Shown in pieces: positions 43,064-51,631 of a stretch of 64,000 nt of DNA (position 1 is the first letter of the stretch; every line of letters begins with the position of its first letter). The notes under the pieces are model-generated. The model did not search any database. It saw only the letters and a list, made by a program, of their open reading frames with translations, and was not told where the DNA came from. The translations under genes and the position numbers were made by a program. The stretch is from DASRAU01 sp036005805 (GTDB lineage: Bacteria > Acidobacteriota > Polarisedimenticolia > Gp22-AA2). The stretch spans positions 1 to 64,000 of the forward strand of contig DASYQE010000066.1 of NCBI GenBank assembly GCA_036005805.1, written 5' to 3'.

Positions 43064-44550
43064 CGATCCTGCCCGCCCGGGCTCGCGCGCTGCTCCTTGG
43101 GCCCGAGATCCTCCTGACGCTCGGCCGGACCGTCGGCTTCGCGGCGACCTTTTTCATCCCGGTGGTGCTGGTGCGGGTGTTCGACCGGGCCACGTTCGGA
43201 ACCTACAAGCAGCTTTTCCTCGTCTTCACGACCTTGTACTTCATCGCGCAGGCCGGCCTGGCCGAGAGTCTCTTCTACTTCGTCCCGAAGACCGAGGGGC
43301 GCCGCGGGACGTACGTCGCGCACGCCGCCCTCGGCCTGACGACGATGGGCCTCCTGTCGGGGGCGCTGCTGTGGGCGGGGGCGCCGGCGATCGGCGCCTG
43401 GCTGAACAACCCCGCCCTGGCCGCCTTCCTTCCCTGGATCGGCGCGTTCCTCTTTCTCATGCTCGTGTCGGCCGGCCTCGAGATCGTCCTGATCGCCCGC
43501 GGTCGCTTCGCCTGGGCCGCGGCGTCGTACGGGCTGTCCGACCTGCTGCGGGCCGCGGTGTTCATCGTCCCCGCGCTTCTCACCCGCCGCCTGGAATGGC
43601 TGCTGTACGGGGCGGTGGCGTTCGCGGCCGTGCGCGTGGTGGTGGCGCTCGGCTACTTCGCGAGGGAATTCCGGGGGGCGCTGCGTCCGGGTTCCGGCGC
43701 GCTCAAGGAACAGCTCTCCTATGCGCTGCCGTTCGGCGCGGCGGTCCTGATCGACACGATCCAGGGGAACCTGCACCAGTACGTGGTCTCGGCGCGCTTC
43801 GACGCGGCGACCTTCGCCCTGTACGCCGTCGGCTGCCTGCAGATCCCGTTCGTGGACTTCGTGGCGGGCCCGGCCGGCAACGTGATGATGGTCCGCATGA
43901 GCGAGGCGCGCGCCCGAGGCGACACGGACTCCCTGCGGCCGCTCTGGCACCGGACGACGCTGCGCCTCGCGCTGATCTTCTTCCCGCTGACGACGCTGCT
44001 CCTGGTGCTCGGACGCGACCTGATCGTCACCCTGTTCACTCCCGCGTACGCGGCGAGCGTGCCGATCTTCCTGGTGTGGTCCCTGTCGATCCTCTTCCCG
44101 GTGCTGCAGACCGACGGCGTCCTGCGGGTGTTCGCGAGGACCCGCTTCCTGCTGGTGGTGAACGTCCTCCGGCTGCTCCTCATCCTGGGGTCGATCTCCT
44201 GGTTCCTTTCGACCTTCGGGATGATGGGGGCCGTCCTGGTGACCCTGACCGGCATGCTCCTCGCCAAGGGGCTGATGCTGTTCGAGGTGAGCCGGCGCCT
44301 CAAGACCGGACTGCGGGATCTCCTCCCCTGGCGCGGCCTGGCCGAGACGGCCGGGCTGGCCATAGCCGCAGCCGCTCCTGCGTGGGTGGTCATGAAAGCG
44401 CTCGAGGATCATCCGCTGGCGGGGATCTTGGCCGCCGGGACGACCTACGCGGCGATCTACCTGGCGGCGCTCGCCGGGCTGAGGCGACGGCAGGGCGCCG
44501 GCGGAGGCGCTGCGATCGTGCTCCGGCCGCAGCGCGCCGAGGCGGGGTAA
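43060..44550 (+). CDS. Wzx-type polysaccharide flippase (MOP superfamily)
   Basis: A 496-residue membrane protein with about 13 hydrophobic helices. The N-terminus GRTVGFAATFFIPVVLVRVFDRATFGTYK is typical of polysaccharide biosynthesis proteins (MatE/RfbX type), as are LAESLFYFVPK and YALPFGAAVLID. It should flip undecaprenyl-linked repeat units to the periplasm, upstream of the Wzy-type polymerase at 36186. ATG 43060 is in an ATGA overlap with the deacetylase. Eight bases separate its stop from the amidotransferase. Confidence 0.9.
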   Translation: MTILPARARALLLGPEILLTLGRTVGFAATFFIPVVLVRVFDRATFGTYKQLFLVFTTLYFIAQAGLAESLFYFVPKTEGRRGTYVAHAALGLTTMGLLSGALLWAGAPAIGAWLNNPALAAFLPWIGAFLFLMLVSAGLEIVLIARGRFAWAAASYGLSDLLRAAVFIVPALLTRRLEWLLYGAVAFAAVRVVVALGYFAREFRGALRPGSGALKEQLSYALPFGAAVLIDTIQGNLHQYVVSARFDAATFALYAVGCLQIPFVDFVAGPAGNVMMVRMSEARARGDTDSLRPLWHRTTLRLALIFFPLTTLLLVLGRDLIVTLFTPAYAASVPIFLVWSLSILFPVLQTDGVLRVFARTRFLLVVNVLRLLLILGSISWFLSTFGMMGAVLVTLTGMLLAKGLMLFEVSRRLKTGLRDLLPWRGLAETAGLAIAAAAPAWVVMKALEDHPLAGILAAGTTYAAIYLAALAGLRRRQGAGGGAAIVLRPQRAEAG

Positions 44551-44558
44551 TCCCGGCC

Positions 44559-46451
44559 ATGTGCGGCATCGCCGGCATCGTCGATCTCGGGGGCGGACCC
44601 GTCCTTCCGGGAGAGCTCCGACGCATGTGCGACGTCATGCGCCACCGCGGGCCGGACGACGAGGGGATCTACCTGGGCGCCGGGGCCGGGCTGGGGATGC
44701 GGCGGCTGAGCATCATCGATCTCGACACCGGCCGGCAGCCGATTCACAACGAGGACAAAACCGTCTGGGTGGTGCTGAACGGCGAGATCTACAACTTCCG
44801 CGATCTCCGGAAGCACCTGACGCGCCGGGGACATGCGTTTTCCACGCAGACCGACACGGAGACCATCGTGCACCTCTACGAAGAGTACGGCGATCGCTGC
44901 GTGGACCATCTGCGCGGCATGTTCGCCTTCGCCCTGTGGGACGAGAAGAGCCGGCGGCTGCTCCTGGCGCGCGACCGTCTCGGGGTGAAGCCGCTGTACT
45001 ACGCGGAGATCGGTGGACGACTCGTGTTCGCCTCGGAGCTCAAGGCCCTGCTGGAGCTTCCGGACGTCGAGCCGGAGATCGACTGGCCGGCCGCGTCGCA
45101 CCTGTTCACGTTCCTCACCACCCCCGTGTCCGGGAGCATCGTCCGGGGGGTCCGCAAGCTCCCGGCCGCGCACCTCCTGGTGGCCGCGGCCGGTCGCCGC
45201 ACCCGGGTCCACCCCTACTGGGACGTGCAGTTCTACCCGGACCGCGGCCGCAGCGCCGGCGACCTGATCGAGGAGCTGCGGACGCTCCTGGACGAGTCGG
45301 TGCGTCTGCGGCTGGTCAGCGACGTGCCGGTGGGGGCTTTTCTCAGCGGCGGCCTCGACTCGAGCGCGGTCGTGGCCACCATGGCGCCCCACGTGCAGGG
45401 CCCCCTCAAGACGTTCACGATCGGTTTCGCGGACCAGGCGTACGACGAGAGCGCGCACGCCCGGCGTGTCGCCCGGCAGTTCGGGACGGACCATCACGAG
45501 CTCATCCTCGAGCCCGACGTCACGGACCAGATCGAGGACATCGCCTGGCACCTCGACGAGCCGTTCGGCGACAGCTCGGCCATTCCCACCTACATGGTGT
45601 CGAAGCTCGCGGCAGAGCACGTCAAGGTGGTTCTCTCCGGCGACGGCGGGGACGAGATCTTCGCCGGGTACGAGCGCTATGTCGTCGAGGCGCGCCGGCG
45701 GGCCTTCCGGCTGCCGCGCCTCGCGCGCCGGATCGCGGGCCGCGCGGCCGGGCGGCTTCGGCCGGGCGCGAAAGGGCGCAACTTCCTCCACAACCTGGGG
45801 CTCGACGGCGCGCACCGCTACCTGGACGAATCGACGCTCTTCCGCCGGGACGACCTGGAGCGGCTGTTCCCGCCCGAGGTCCTGGACCGCATGGGGCCGC
45901 ACAATCCCTCGCGCGCCGAGCACGGCTACCTCGAGCACTCGGGCGGCCACTGGCTGTCGGCGGCGCGCTATCTCGACCTCAAGTCGTCCCTGCCGCTGGA
46001 CATCCTCACCAAGGTGGACCGGATGAGCATGGCGCATTCGCTGGAGGCGCGCGAGCCGCTCCTCGATCACCGGCTGGTCGAGTTCGCGGCGGCGATCCCG
46101 CCCGGAATGCTGCTGCGCGACGGCACGACGAAGTGGATCTTCAAGGAGGCGATGCGCGGCATCCTGCCCGACGACATCATCGACCGGCGCAAGCAGGGCT
46201 TCGCCATCCCGCTCGGCCGCTGGTTCCGGGGGAAGCTCGGCGGGTTCGTCCACGATCTCCTGCTGACGAAACGCAGTCGCGAGCGGGGCTTCTTCAACCC
46301 GGCCGCCGTCGAGGATCTGGTGCGCAGCCACGAAGCGGGGCGTTCGCTCGACCTGCAGATCTGGACGCTCCTGTCCTTCGAGCTGTGGTGCCGTGCCTTC
46401 ATCGACGCCCGCCCCGCGCGGCAAAGGGAGGTCGCATGCGTGTCGCTCTGA
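44559..46451 (+). CDS. asnB: AsnB-like glutamine amidotransferase / asparagine synthetase, copy 1
   Basis: A 630-residue protein. Cys2 in MCGIAGIVDLG is the N-terminal nucleophile of the glutaminase domain, with RHRGPDDEG, LNGEIYNF and RDRLGVKPLYY following. The synthetase domain has the PP-loop SGGLDSSAVV (about residue 263), SGDGGDEIFAGYERY and LDILTKVDRMSMAHSLEAREPLLDHRL. Enzymes of this kind in polysaccharide loci (including exosortase-associated sets) probably amidate uronic acids or transfer nitrogen to a sugar and do not serve asparagine biosynthesis; that is inference. It overlaps the following glycosyltransferase by 16 bases. A second, divergent copy lies at 51632. Confidence 0.92.
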   Translation: MCGIAGIVDLGGGPVLPGELRRMCDVMRHRGPDDEGIYLGAGAGLGMRRLSIIDLDTGRQPIHNEDKTVWVVLNGEIYNFRDLRKHLTRRGHAFSTQTDTETIVHLYEEYGDRCVDHLRGMFAFALWDEKSRRLLLARDRLGVKPLYYAEIGGRLVFASELKALLELPDVEPEIDWPAASHLFTFLTTPVSGSIVRGVRKLPAAHLLVAAAGRRTRVHPYWDVQFYPDRGRSAGDLIEELRTLLDESVRLRLVSDVPVGAFLSGGLDSSAVVATMAPHVQGPLKTFTIGFADQAYDESAHARRVARQFGTDHHELILEPDVTDQIEDIAWHLDEPFGDSSAIPTYMVSKLAAEHVKVVLSGDGGDEIFAGYERYVVEARRRAFRLPRLARRIAGRAAGRLRPGAKGRNFLHNLGLDGAHRYLDESTLFRRDDLERLFPPEVLDRMGPHNPSRAEHGYLEHSGGHWLSAARYLDLKSSLPLDILTKVDRMSMAHSLEAREPLLDHRLVEFAAAIPPGMLLRDGTTKWIFKEAMRGILPDDIIDRRKQGFAIPLGRWFRGKLGGFVHDLLLTKRSRERGFFNPAAVEDLVRSHEAGRSLDLQIWTLLSFELWCRAFIDARPARQREVACVSL

Positions 46452-47494
46452 TCGCGCCAGGACCCGGATCCGTGGGAGGGCAGGAGGTGCAGGCGGCGGC
46501 GATTCAGAATCACCTGCAGGCGGAGGGGCACCAGGTGACGCGGATCCCCATCGATCCGCCGTTCCCCTCCTCGCTGTCATGGCTGCGCCGCTGGCCCTAC
46601 GCCCGCACCCTCCTCAACCAGGCCCTCTACGTGCCCTCGCTGCGACGCTTGCGTGAGGTCGACGTGGCGCACGCCTTCTCGGCCTCGTTCTGGTCGTTCC
46701 TCCTCGCGCCGACGCCGGCCATCGCCGTCGCGCGTCATTACGGGAAGCGGGTCGTTCTGCACTACCACAGTGGCGAGGCCGAGACGCACCTGGCGCGCTG
46801 GGGCCTGCTGGTGCATCCCTTCCTGCGGCGGGTGGATGAGATCGTCGTGCCGTCCGAATACCTTCGCGATGTGTTCGCGCGTCACGGCCACCGGGCGCGC
46901 GTCATCCGCAACATCGTGGACACCGGACGCTTCCGTTTCCGCGATCGGCCGCCTCTGCAGCCGCGCTTCCTCTCCGCCCGCAATCTCGAGCCGCACTACC
47001 GCGTGGACGTGACGATCCGGGCGTTCTCGCAACTGAAGAAGCGCTACCCGGAGGCCACCCTGACCGTCGCCGGGTCGGGCAGCGAGGAGCAACGCCTCCG
47101 CGGCCTGGCCCGGGGCCTCGGCGCCGGCGACGTGCGCTTCCTCGGAGCGATCGACCCGGGCCGGATGCCGGCGCTGTACGAAGAGGCCGACATCCTCCTG
47201 AACGCGTCGGCCGTGGACAACCAGCCGGTGTCGGTCCTGGAGGCCTTCGCGGCCGGGCTCCCGGTCGTGTCCACGGCCACCGGCGACCTGGGGAACATCA
47301 TCCGCCACCGCACCACCGGCCTGCTCGTGCCGGTCGCGGATCCGGAGGCGATGGCCAGCGCCGCGTCCTACTTCCTCGGGAACCCGAACCGCGCCCACTC
47401 CATCGCCCGGAGCGCCCGGCAGGAAGCGGAGAAGTACAGCTGGGAGCACGTGCGGAAATCCTGGCTCGCGGTCTACACGGGGCGGCCGGCATGA
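46436..47494 (+). CDS. GT4-family glycosyltransferase
   Basis: A 352-residue GT-B enzyme. It starts MRVALIAPGPGSVGGQEVQA and has RVIRNIVDTGRFRFRD, FLSARNLEPHYRVDVTIRAF, TLTVAGSGSEEQRLR and the EX7E-like stretch ASAVDNQPVSVLEAFAAGLP (the first Glu is replaced by Asp in VDNQPVSVLEAF). Start ATG 46436 has GGGAGG five bases upstream within the amidotransferase gene; the stop overlaps the lyase start by ATGA. The activity is addition of a sugar to the lipid-linked repeat unit; donor unknown. Confidence 0.9.
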   Translation: MRVALIAPGPGSVGGQEVQAAAIQNHLQAEGHQVTRIPIDPPFPSSLSWLRRWPYARTLLNQALYVPSLRRLREVDVAHAFSASFWSFLLAPTPAIAVARHYGKRVVLHYHSGEAETHLARWGLLVHPFLRRVDEIVVPSEYLRDVFARHGHRARVIRNIVDTGRFRFRDRPPLQPRFLSARNLEPHYRVDVTIRAFSQLKKRYPEATLTVAGSGSEEQRLRGLARGLGAGDVRFLGAIDPGRMPALYEEADILLNASAVDNQPVSVLEAFAAGLPVVSTATGDLGNIIRHRTTGLLVPVADPEAMASAASYFLGNPNRAHSIARSARQEAEKYSWEHVRKSWLAVYTGRPA

Positions 47495-49713
47495 GGCTGG
47501 ACCGCTTGCCGGGAATGGGACTCCACGAGCTGGCCAGTCGCGGCCGGCAGGAGGTCTCCAAGTGGCTGGAGCGTCTCGGTGTCACGGGGGATCCCGATGA
47601 CGCCGCGCGGCGCGGCCGCCTCCTGGCGTGCACGGGCGCGATCCCCGCGAGGCACGCGGGAGACGAGCTCGAACAGGCGCTCGGCCGGTCGCTGCAGCGG
47701 TTCAACCTGGAGGCGCCCGGCCGGTTCTTCGACGGCGCGGCGAACGCGGCCGAGGCGAGGCGGCTCCTCGATCGGTCCGCGCCGAGGACACTCTCGCAGC
47801 TGCTGGCGGCGGCAGAGCCGATCGGTCGCAGGCGCTTCGATCTGCTCGGCTATCGCGATCTCTTTTTCGGCGACCCGATCGACTGGCATCTCGACCCGGT
47901 CTCGGGTCGGAGGACGCGCTTCGCTCACTGGAGCCGTCTCGACCTGTTCGACTCGGAGTCGATGGGCGACCCCAAAGTCGTCTGGGAGCTGAACCGGCAC
48001 CAATGGCTGGTGACGCTGGGGCAGGCCTATCGCCTGACGGGAGACGAGGACTACGCCGTGACGTTCGCCTCGTCGGTCCGTGACTGGATGGGCGCCAATC
48101 CGGTCGGCTGGGGCATCAACTGGGCCAGCAGTCTGGAGGTCGCGCTGCGGCTGATCTCCTGGTGCTGGGCCCTGCACCTGTTCCGTGGCGCGCGCGCGCT
48201 CACGCCCGATCTGTTCGCGCAGATGCGGACCGGCATCAGCAGCCACGCGACGCACATCGAACGCTACCTGTCCCGCTACACGTCACCCAACACCCACCTC
48301 ACGGGAGAGGCTCTCGGCCTGTTCTACGCGGGCACCCAGTTCCCCGAGCTCTCCGGGGCGGAAGGCTGGACGAGCACCGGCGAGCGCATCCTGGTGGAGC
48401 AGGTCGCGCTCCAGGTGCTGGACGACGGCGTCTATTTCGAGCAGTCGACCTGCTACCAGCGGTACACGGTCGAGATCTACCTGCACTACCTCATCCTGGC
48501 GTCGCGCTGCGGTCGTCCCGTCCCGGAAGAGGTCGCGGCAAGGATCCGCAAGGCGATCGACTTCCTGCTGGCTCTCGCCCTGCCCGGCGGGAGAGTTCCG
48601 AGCGTGGGAGACGGCGACGGAGGCTGCCTCCTGCCGCTGCACCGCCGGGAACCGGACGACATGCGGGCCACCTTCTCCACCGCGGCGGCGCTGTTCCGGC
48701 GGCCCGATTACGCCTGGGCGGCCGGCGACCTGGCCCCGGAGACGGAGTGGCTGCTCGGCACGTCGGGCGCGGAGGCCTTCCGCGCCCTCGCTCCCGCCCC
48801 GCCGGACGGCTCGTCCCATGGACTGTTCGGCACCGGCGGGTATGTCGTCATGCGCAGCGGCTGGGAGCCGCGCGACCATCAGATCATCTTCGACGTCGGG
48901 CCGCTGGGCCCCCCGGCCGCCGCGGGCCACGCGCATGCCGATCTGCTGAGCGTCCAGTGCGCCATGTTCGGGGAACCGTGCGTCGTGGACTCCGGCACGT
49001 TCCTCTATGCGACCGACCGCTCGTGGCGTGACGCGTTCCGCGGCACGGCGGCCCACAGCACCGTGATGGTGGACGGCGCCGGACAGGCGGAGCCGGACGG
49101 CCCGTTCGCCTGGCGCGACACGCCCGGCGCCCGGCTGCGGCGTCACGCCTCCGACGACTCCCTCGGCTACGCCGATGCCGAGCACGGCGCGTACTGCCGT
49201 CTCCCCGATCCGGTCGTGCACCGGCGGCGGGTGCTGTTCCTGAAGCCGCGCCTGCTGATCATCGTGGACGATCTCGAGGGGAACGCCGATCACCGCATCG
49301 ACGCCCGGTTCCAGTTCGCCCCCTTGCGGGTGGAACAGAAGGACGGCTGGGTGCACGCCCTCGGACCCCTGGGGCGGGGGCTCATGATGCGCTCCTTCGC
49401 GAACGTCGACCTGGCGACCCGCATCGTCACGGGCAGCGAGGCCCCGCCGCAGGGCTGGGTGTCGCCGCATTACGGACAGCGCCGGCCGGCCCCGGTGATG
49501 ATCGTCACCGCCGAGACGCGCCTGCCCCTCCGCCTCATCACGCTGCTGCTCCCGGCGGCCGGCGAGCCCGGCGCGACTCCCGAAGTGTCGCTCCTCGACG
49601 CGGACGCGCGACGGCCGTCCGGGCTCGTCCTCGACCGGGGCCGGGACACGCTGCGGTTCGAGGACGACGCGGTCGTCGTCAATGGCCGGAGATTTCCGGA
49701 GCCGGCCGCCTGA
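47491..49713 (+). CDS. Heparinase II/III-family (alginate lyase-like) protein
   Basis: A 740-residue protein with an N-terminal (alpha/alpha) toroid (residues 100-400: WELNRHQWLVTLGQAYRLTGD, NPVGWGINWASSLEVALRLISW, RYTSPNTHLTGEALGLFYAG) and a C-terminal beta-sandwich of the heparinase II/III type (residues 440-740: YVVMRSGWEPRDHQIIFDVG, GHAHADLLSVQC, GTFLYATDRSWRDAFRGTAAHST). The asparagine/histidine/tyrosine set in NTHLTGE and HAHADLL are candidate active-site residues. Such lyases are standard in exopolysaccharide loci where they trim or clear uronic-acid polymers. No obvious signal peptide. ATGA start overlap and TGATG stop overlap couple it to both neighbours. Confidence 0.9.
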   Translation: MRLDRLPGMGLHELASRGRQEVSKWLERLGVTGDPDDAARRGRLLACTGAIPARHAGDELEQALGRSLQRFNLEAPGRFFDGAANAAEARRLLDRSAPRTLSQLLAAAEPIGRRRFDLLGYRDLFFGDPIDWHLDPVSGRRTRFAHWSRLDLFDSESMGDPKVVWELNRHQWLVTLGQAYRLTGDEDYAVTFASSVRDWMGANPVGWGINWASSLEVALRLISWCWALHLFRGARALTPDLFAQMRTGISSHATHIERYLSRYTSPNTHLTGEALGLFYAGTQFPELSGAEGWTSTGERILVEQVALQVLDDGVYFEQSTCYQRYTVEIYLHYLILASRCGRPVPEEVAARIRKAIDFLLALALPGGRVPSVGDGDGGCLLPLHRREPDDMRATFSTAAALFRRPDYAWAAGDLAPETEWLLGTSGAEAFRALAPAPPDGSSHGLFGTGGYVVMRSGWEPRDHQIIFDVGPLGPPAAAGHAHADLLSVQCAMFGEPCVVDSGTFLYATDRSWRDAFRGTAAHSTVMVDGAGQAEPDGPFAWRDTPGARLRRHASDDSLGYADAEHGAYCRLPDPVVHRRRVLFLKPRLLIIVDDLEGNADHRIDARFQFAPLRVEQKDGWVHALGPLGRGLMMRSFANVDLATRIVTGSEAPPQGWVSPHYGQRRPAPVMIVTAETRLPLRLITLLLPAAGEPGATPEVSLLDADARRPSGLVLDRGRDTLRFEDDAVVVNGRRFPEPAA

Positions 49714-50261
49714 TGGACCAGCGGCGCTCCCGGCGACCTCGTCACGCGCTTCCGGCGGTCCTGATCCCCCTGGTGGCTCTCGGTCTCGGTCTGCTGACCG
49801 CCTGCCAGGGAGGACCCGACCTCATCATTCCTGAAGCTGCAGGGACCGCAGGCTGCACGGTGACTCAGGCCGATCTCCAGGGGACCTGGGTCATCACTCA
49901 CGTCGCCGCGACGCTGTTCTGTCCGGCGGGCGTCCCCTTCGCGACGACCACGAGGGCCAACCGTTTCGGCCCGGTGAGCGTCGTCAGGGATGAGGCGTTG
50001 CCGGGATTCAGGATCACCGCCACCGGGCTCACGGCGACGGTCGTGGACGTCACCTGCGACGTCGCCTGGACGTATCTGGATCGCGACACCAACGCGCGGT
50101 ACGAGTGCTTCACCACGTTTCAGCCCGGTTCGGCCGGCGGGACGATGGAGATCGGACACTCCGATCGGGTCACGCGGCTCAACAACAACGGCACCACGGC
50201 AGCCTCCTGCTCCATTCCTCTCCCATACCTCGACACCTCCATCGTGGTCGAGGGTCCCTGA
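49713..50261 (+). CDS. Lipoprotein of unknown function
   Basis: A 182-residue predicted lipoprotein: basic N-terminus, hydrophobic stretch PAVLIPLVALGLGLL and lipobox LTAC at about residues 28-31. The mature part is Thr/Val-rich and predicted beta (VTQADLQGTWVITHVAATL, GFRITATGLTATVVDVTCD), with several Cys that could form disulfides. The QGTWVITH stretch is like lipocalin-type calycin entry strands. I do not recognise a family. It overlaps the lyase stop (TGATG) and is followed after nine bases by the di-haem cytochrome gene, so the two may form a functional pair. Confidence 0.75.
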   Translation: MDQRRSRRPRHALPAVLIPLVALGLGLLTACQGGPDLIIPEAAGTAGCTVTQADLQGTWVITHVAATLFCPAGVPFATTTRANRFGPVSVVRDEALPGFRITATGLTATVVDVTCDVAWTYLDRDTNARYECFTTFQPGSAGGTMEIGHSDRVTRLNNNGTTAASCSIPLPYLDTSIVVEGP

Positions 50262-50270
50262 AAGGAGACC

Positions 50271-51623
50271 ATGACACACGCACCGAAATCGCTCCTGGCG
50301 CTCGTCGCCCTCGGTCTCCTCGGGCTGCTTTTCGGGCTCCGGGGGATCCCATCGACCCAGGCGGGGACGGCGGAAGAGGGAGGCAAGGTGAGCGCATCGG
50401 ATCGAGAGGTCGCAAATCATGCGCGCGCGATGATCGAAGAAGGCCGGCAGACGTTCCGCTTCGACACCTTCGGAGACGAGCACTTCTGGGGCGATGCCCT
50501 CGGGATTCACCGGGCGATCGCCGGCGCCACCCTGGGAGGCGTCGGTCCGGGTCTGGGAGCCAGGGCCGCGCTCGGCGCCGGCCTCAAGGTCGATGTCGAT
50601 GCCCTTCCCAGGCCCCTGCTCGATCAGCTCAAGGGCGGCAACGTGGACCTCGGCAGCCCGAAGACCACCGTCGCCCTGTTGAAGCTGCATGCGGTCGTCG
50701 GCCTCACCGGATTCTTCGACACCCGCGGGACCCTCACGTCGATTGGCATGCAGTGCGCCCTGTGCCACTCCACGGTCGACGACTCTTTCGCCCCGGGGAT
50801 CGGCCACCGGCTCGACGGCTGGGCGAACCGCGACCTCAACGTCGGCGCGATCGTGGGATTGTCACCCGACTTGACGCCGGTCGTCATGCTGCTGGGGGTC
50901 CCCGAAGAGACGGTGCGTGCCGTCCTGGCCTCCTGGGGACCCGGGAAGTTCGACGCCGCGCTGTTCCTGGACGGCAAGGCCTTCCGCCCCGACGGCGCCA
51001 CCGGCGCCACGCTCCTGCCGCCGGCGTTCGGCCTCGCCGGCGTGAACCTGCACACCTGGACCGGCTGGGGGTCGGTGACCCACTGGAACGCCTTCGTCGC
51101 CAACCTCGAGATGCACGGGCAGGGGATCTTCTTCGACCCGAGGCTGGATGACGCGGCGCAGTTCCCGATCGCGGCGGCGAATGGCTTCGGGCACGTGAAG
51201 AGCGACTCCGATCGGATCACGCCGAGGCTCGCCGCCCTGCACTTCTACCAGCTCGCCCTCGAGGCCCCGCGCCCGCCCAGGGGCTCGTTCGACGCCGCGG
51301 CCGCGGCACGCGGGGAAGCGATCTTCAACGGCAGTGCGCGGTGCGCCTCGTGCCATGTCCCGCCGATCTTCACCGAGCCGGGCTGGAATCTGCACGCGGC
51401 CTCCGAGATCGGCATCGACGACTTCCAGGCGAGCCGCTCTCCCGACCGGCGCTATCGCACCACTCCTCTCAAAGGGTTGTGGACGCACCGGAAGGGCGGC
51501 TTCTATCACGACGGACGGTTCGCGACCCTGAACCTCGTCGTCGATCACTACGACACCTTCTTCGCGCTGGGTCTCGGCGCACAGGAGAAGAGCGACCTTG
51601 TCGAGTACCTCGACTCGCTCTAG
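50271..51623 (+). CDS. Di-haem cytochrome c protein
   Basis: A 450-residue exported protein with a signal peptide (LLALVALGLLGLLFGLRG) and two CXXCH haem-binding motifs, CALCH at residues 162-166 and CASCH at residues 358-362. Recognisable blocks are RFDTFGDEHFWGDALGIH, HSTVDDSFAPGIGHRLDGW, WTGWGSVTHWNAFVANLE, and the TPLKGLWTHRKGGFYHDGRF segment, where the histidine and tyrosine can be distal haem ligands. The layout (two haem domains, about 200 residues apart) is that of di-haem cytochrome c peroxidase/MauG-like proteins. AAGGAG lies before ATG 50271. A periplasmic redox protein inside a polysaccharide operon is unusual; it begins 9 bases after a lipoprotein gene and 8 bases separate it from the second asnB. 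Confidence 0.88.
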   Translation: MTHAPKSLLALVALGLLGLLFGLRGIPSTQAGTAEEGGKVSASDREVANHARAMIEEGRQTFRFDTFGDEHFWGDALGIHRAIAGATLGGVGPGLGARAALGAGLKVDVDALPRPLLDQLKGGNVDLGSPKTTVALLKLHAVVGLTGFFDTRGTLTSIGMQCALCHSTVDDSFAPGIGHRLDGWANRDLNVGAIVGLSPDLTPVVMLLGVPEETVRAVLASWGPGKFDAALFLDGKAFRPDGATGATLLPPAFGLAGVNLHTWTGWGSVTHWNAFVANLEMHGQGIFFDPRLDDAAQFPIAAANGFGHVKSDSDRITPRLAALHFYQLALEAPRPPRGSFDAAAAARGEAIFNGSARCASCHVPPIFTEPGWNLHAASEIGIDDFQASRSPDRRYRTTPLKGLWTHRKGGFYHDGRFATLNLVVDHYDTFFALGLGAQEKSDLVEYLDSL

Positions 51624-51631
51624 ACCCTTCC

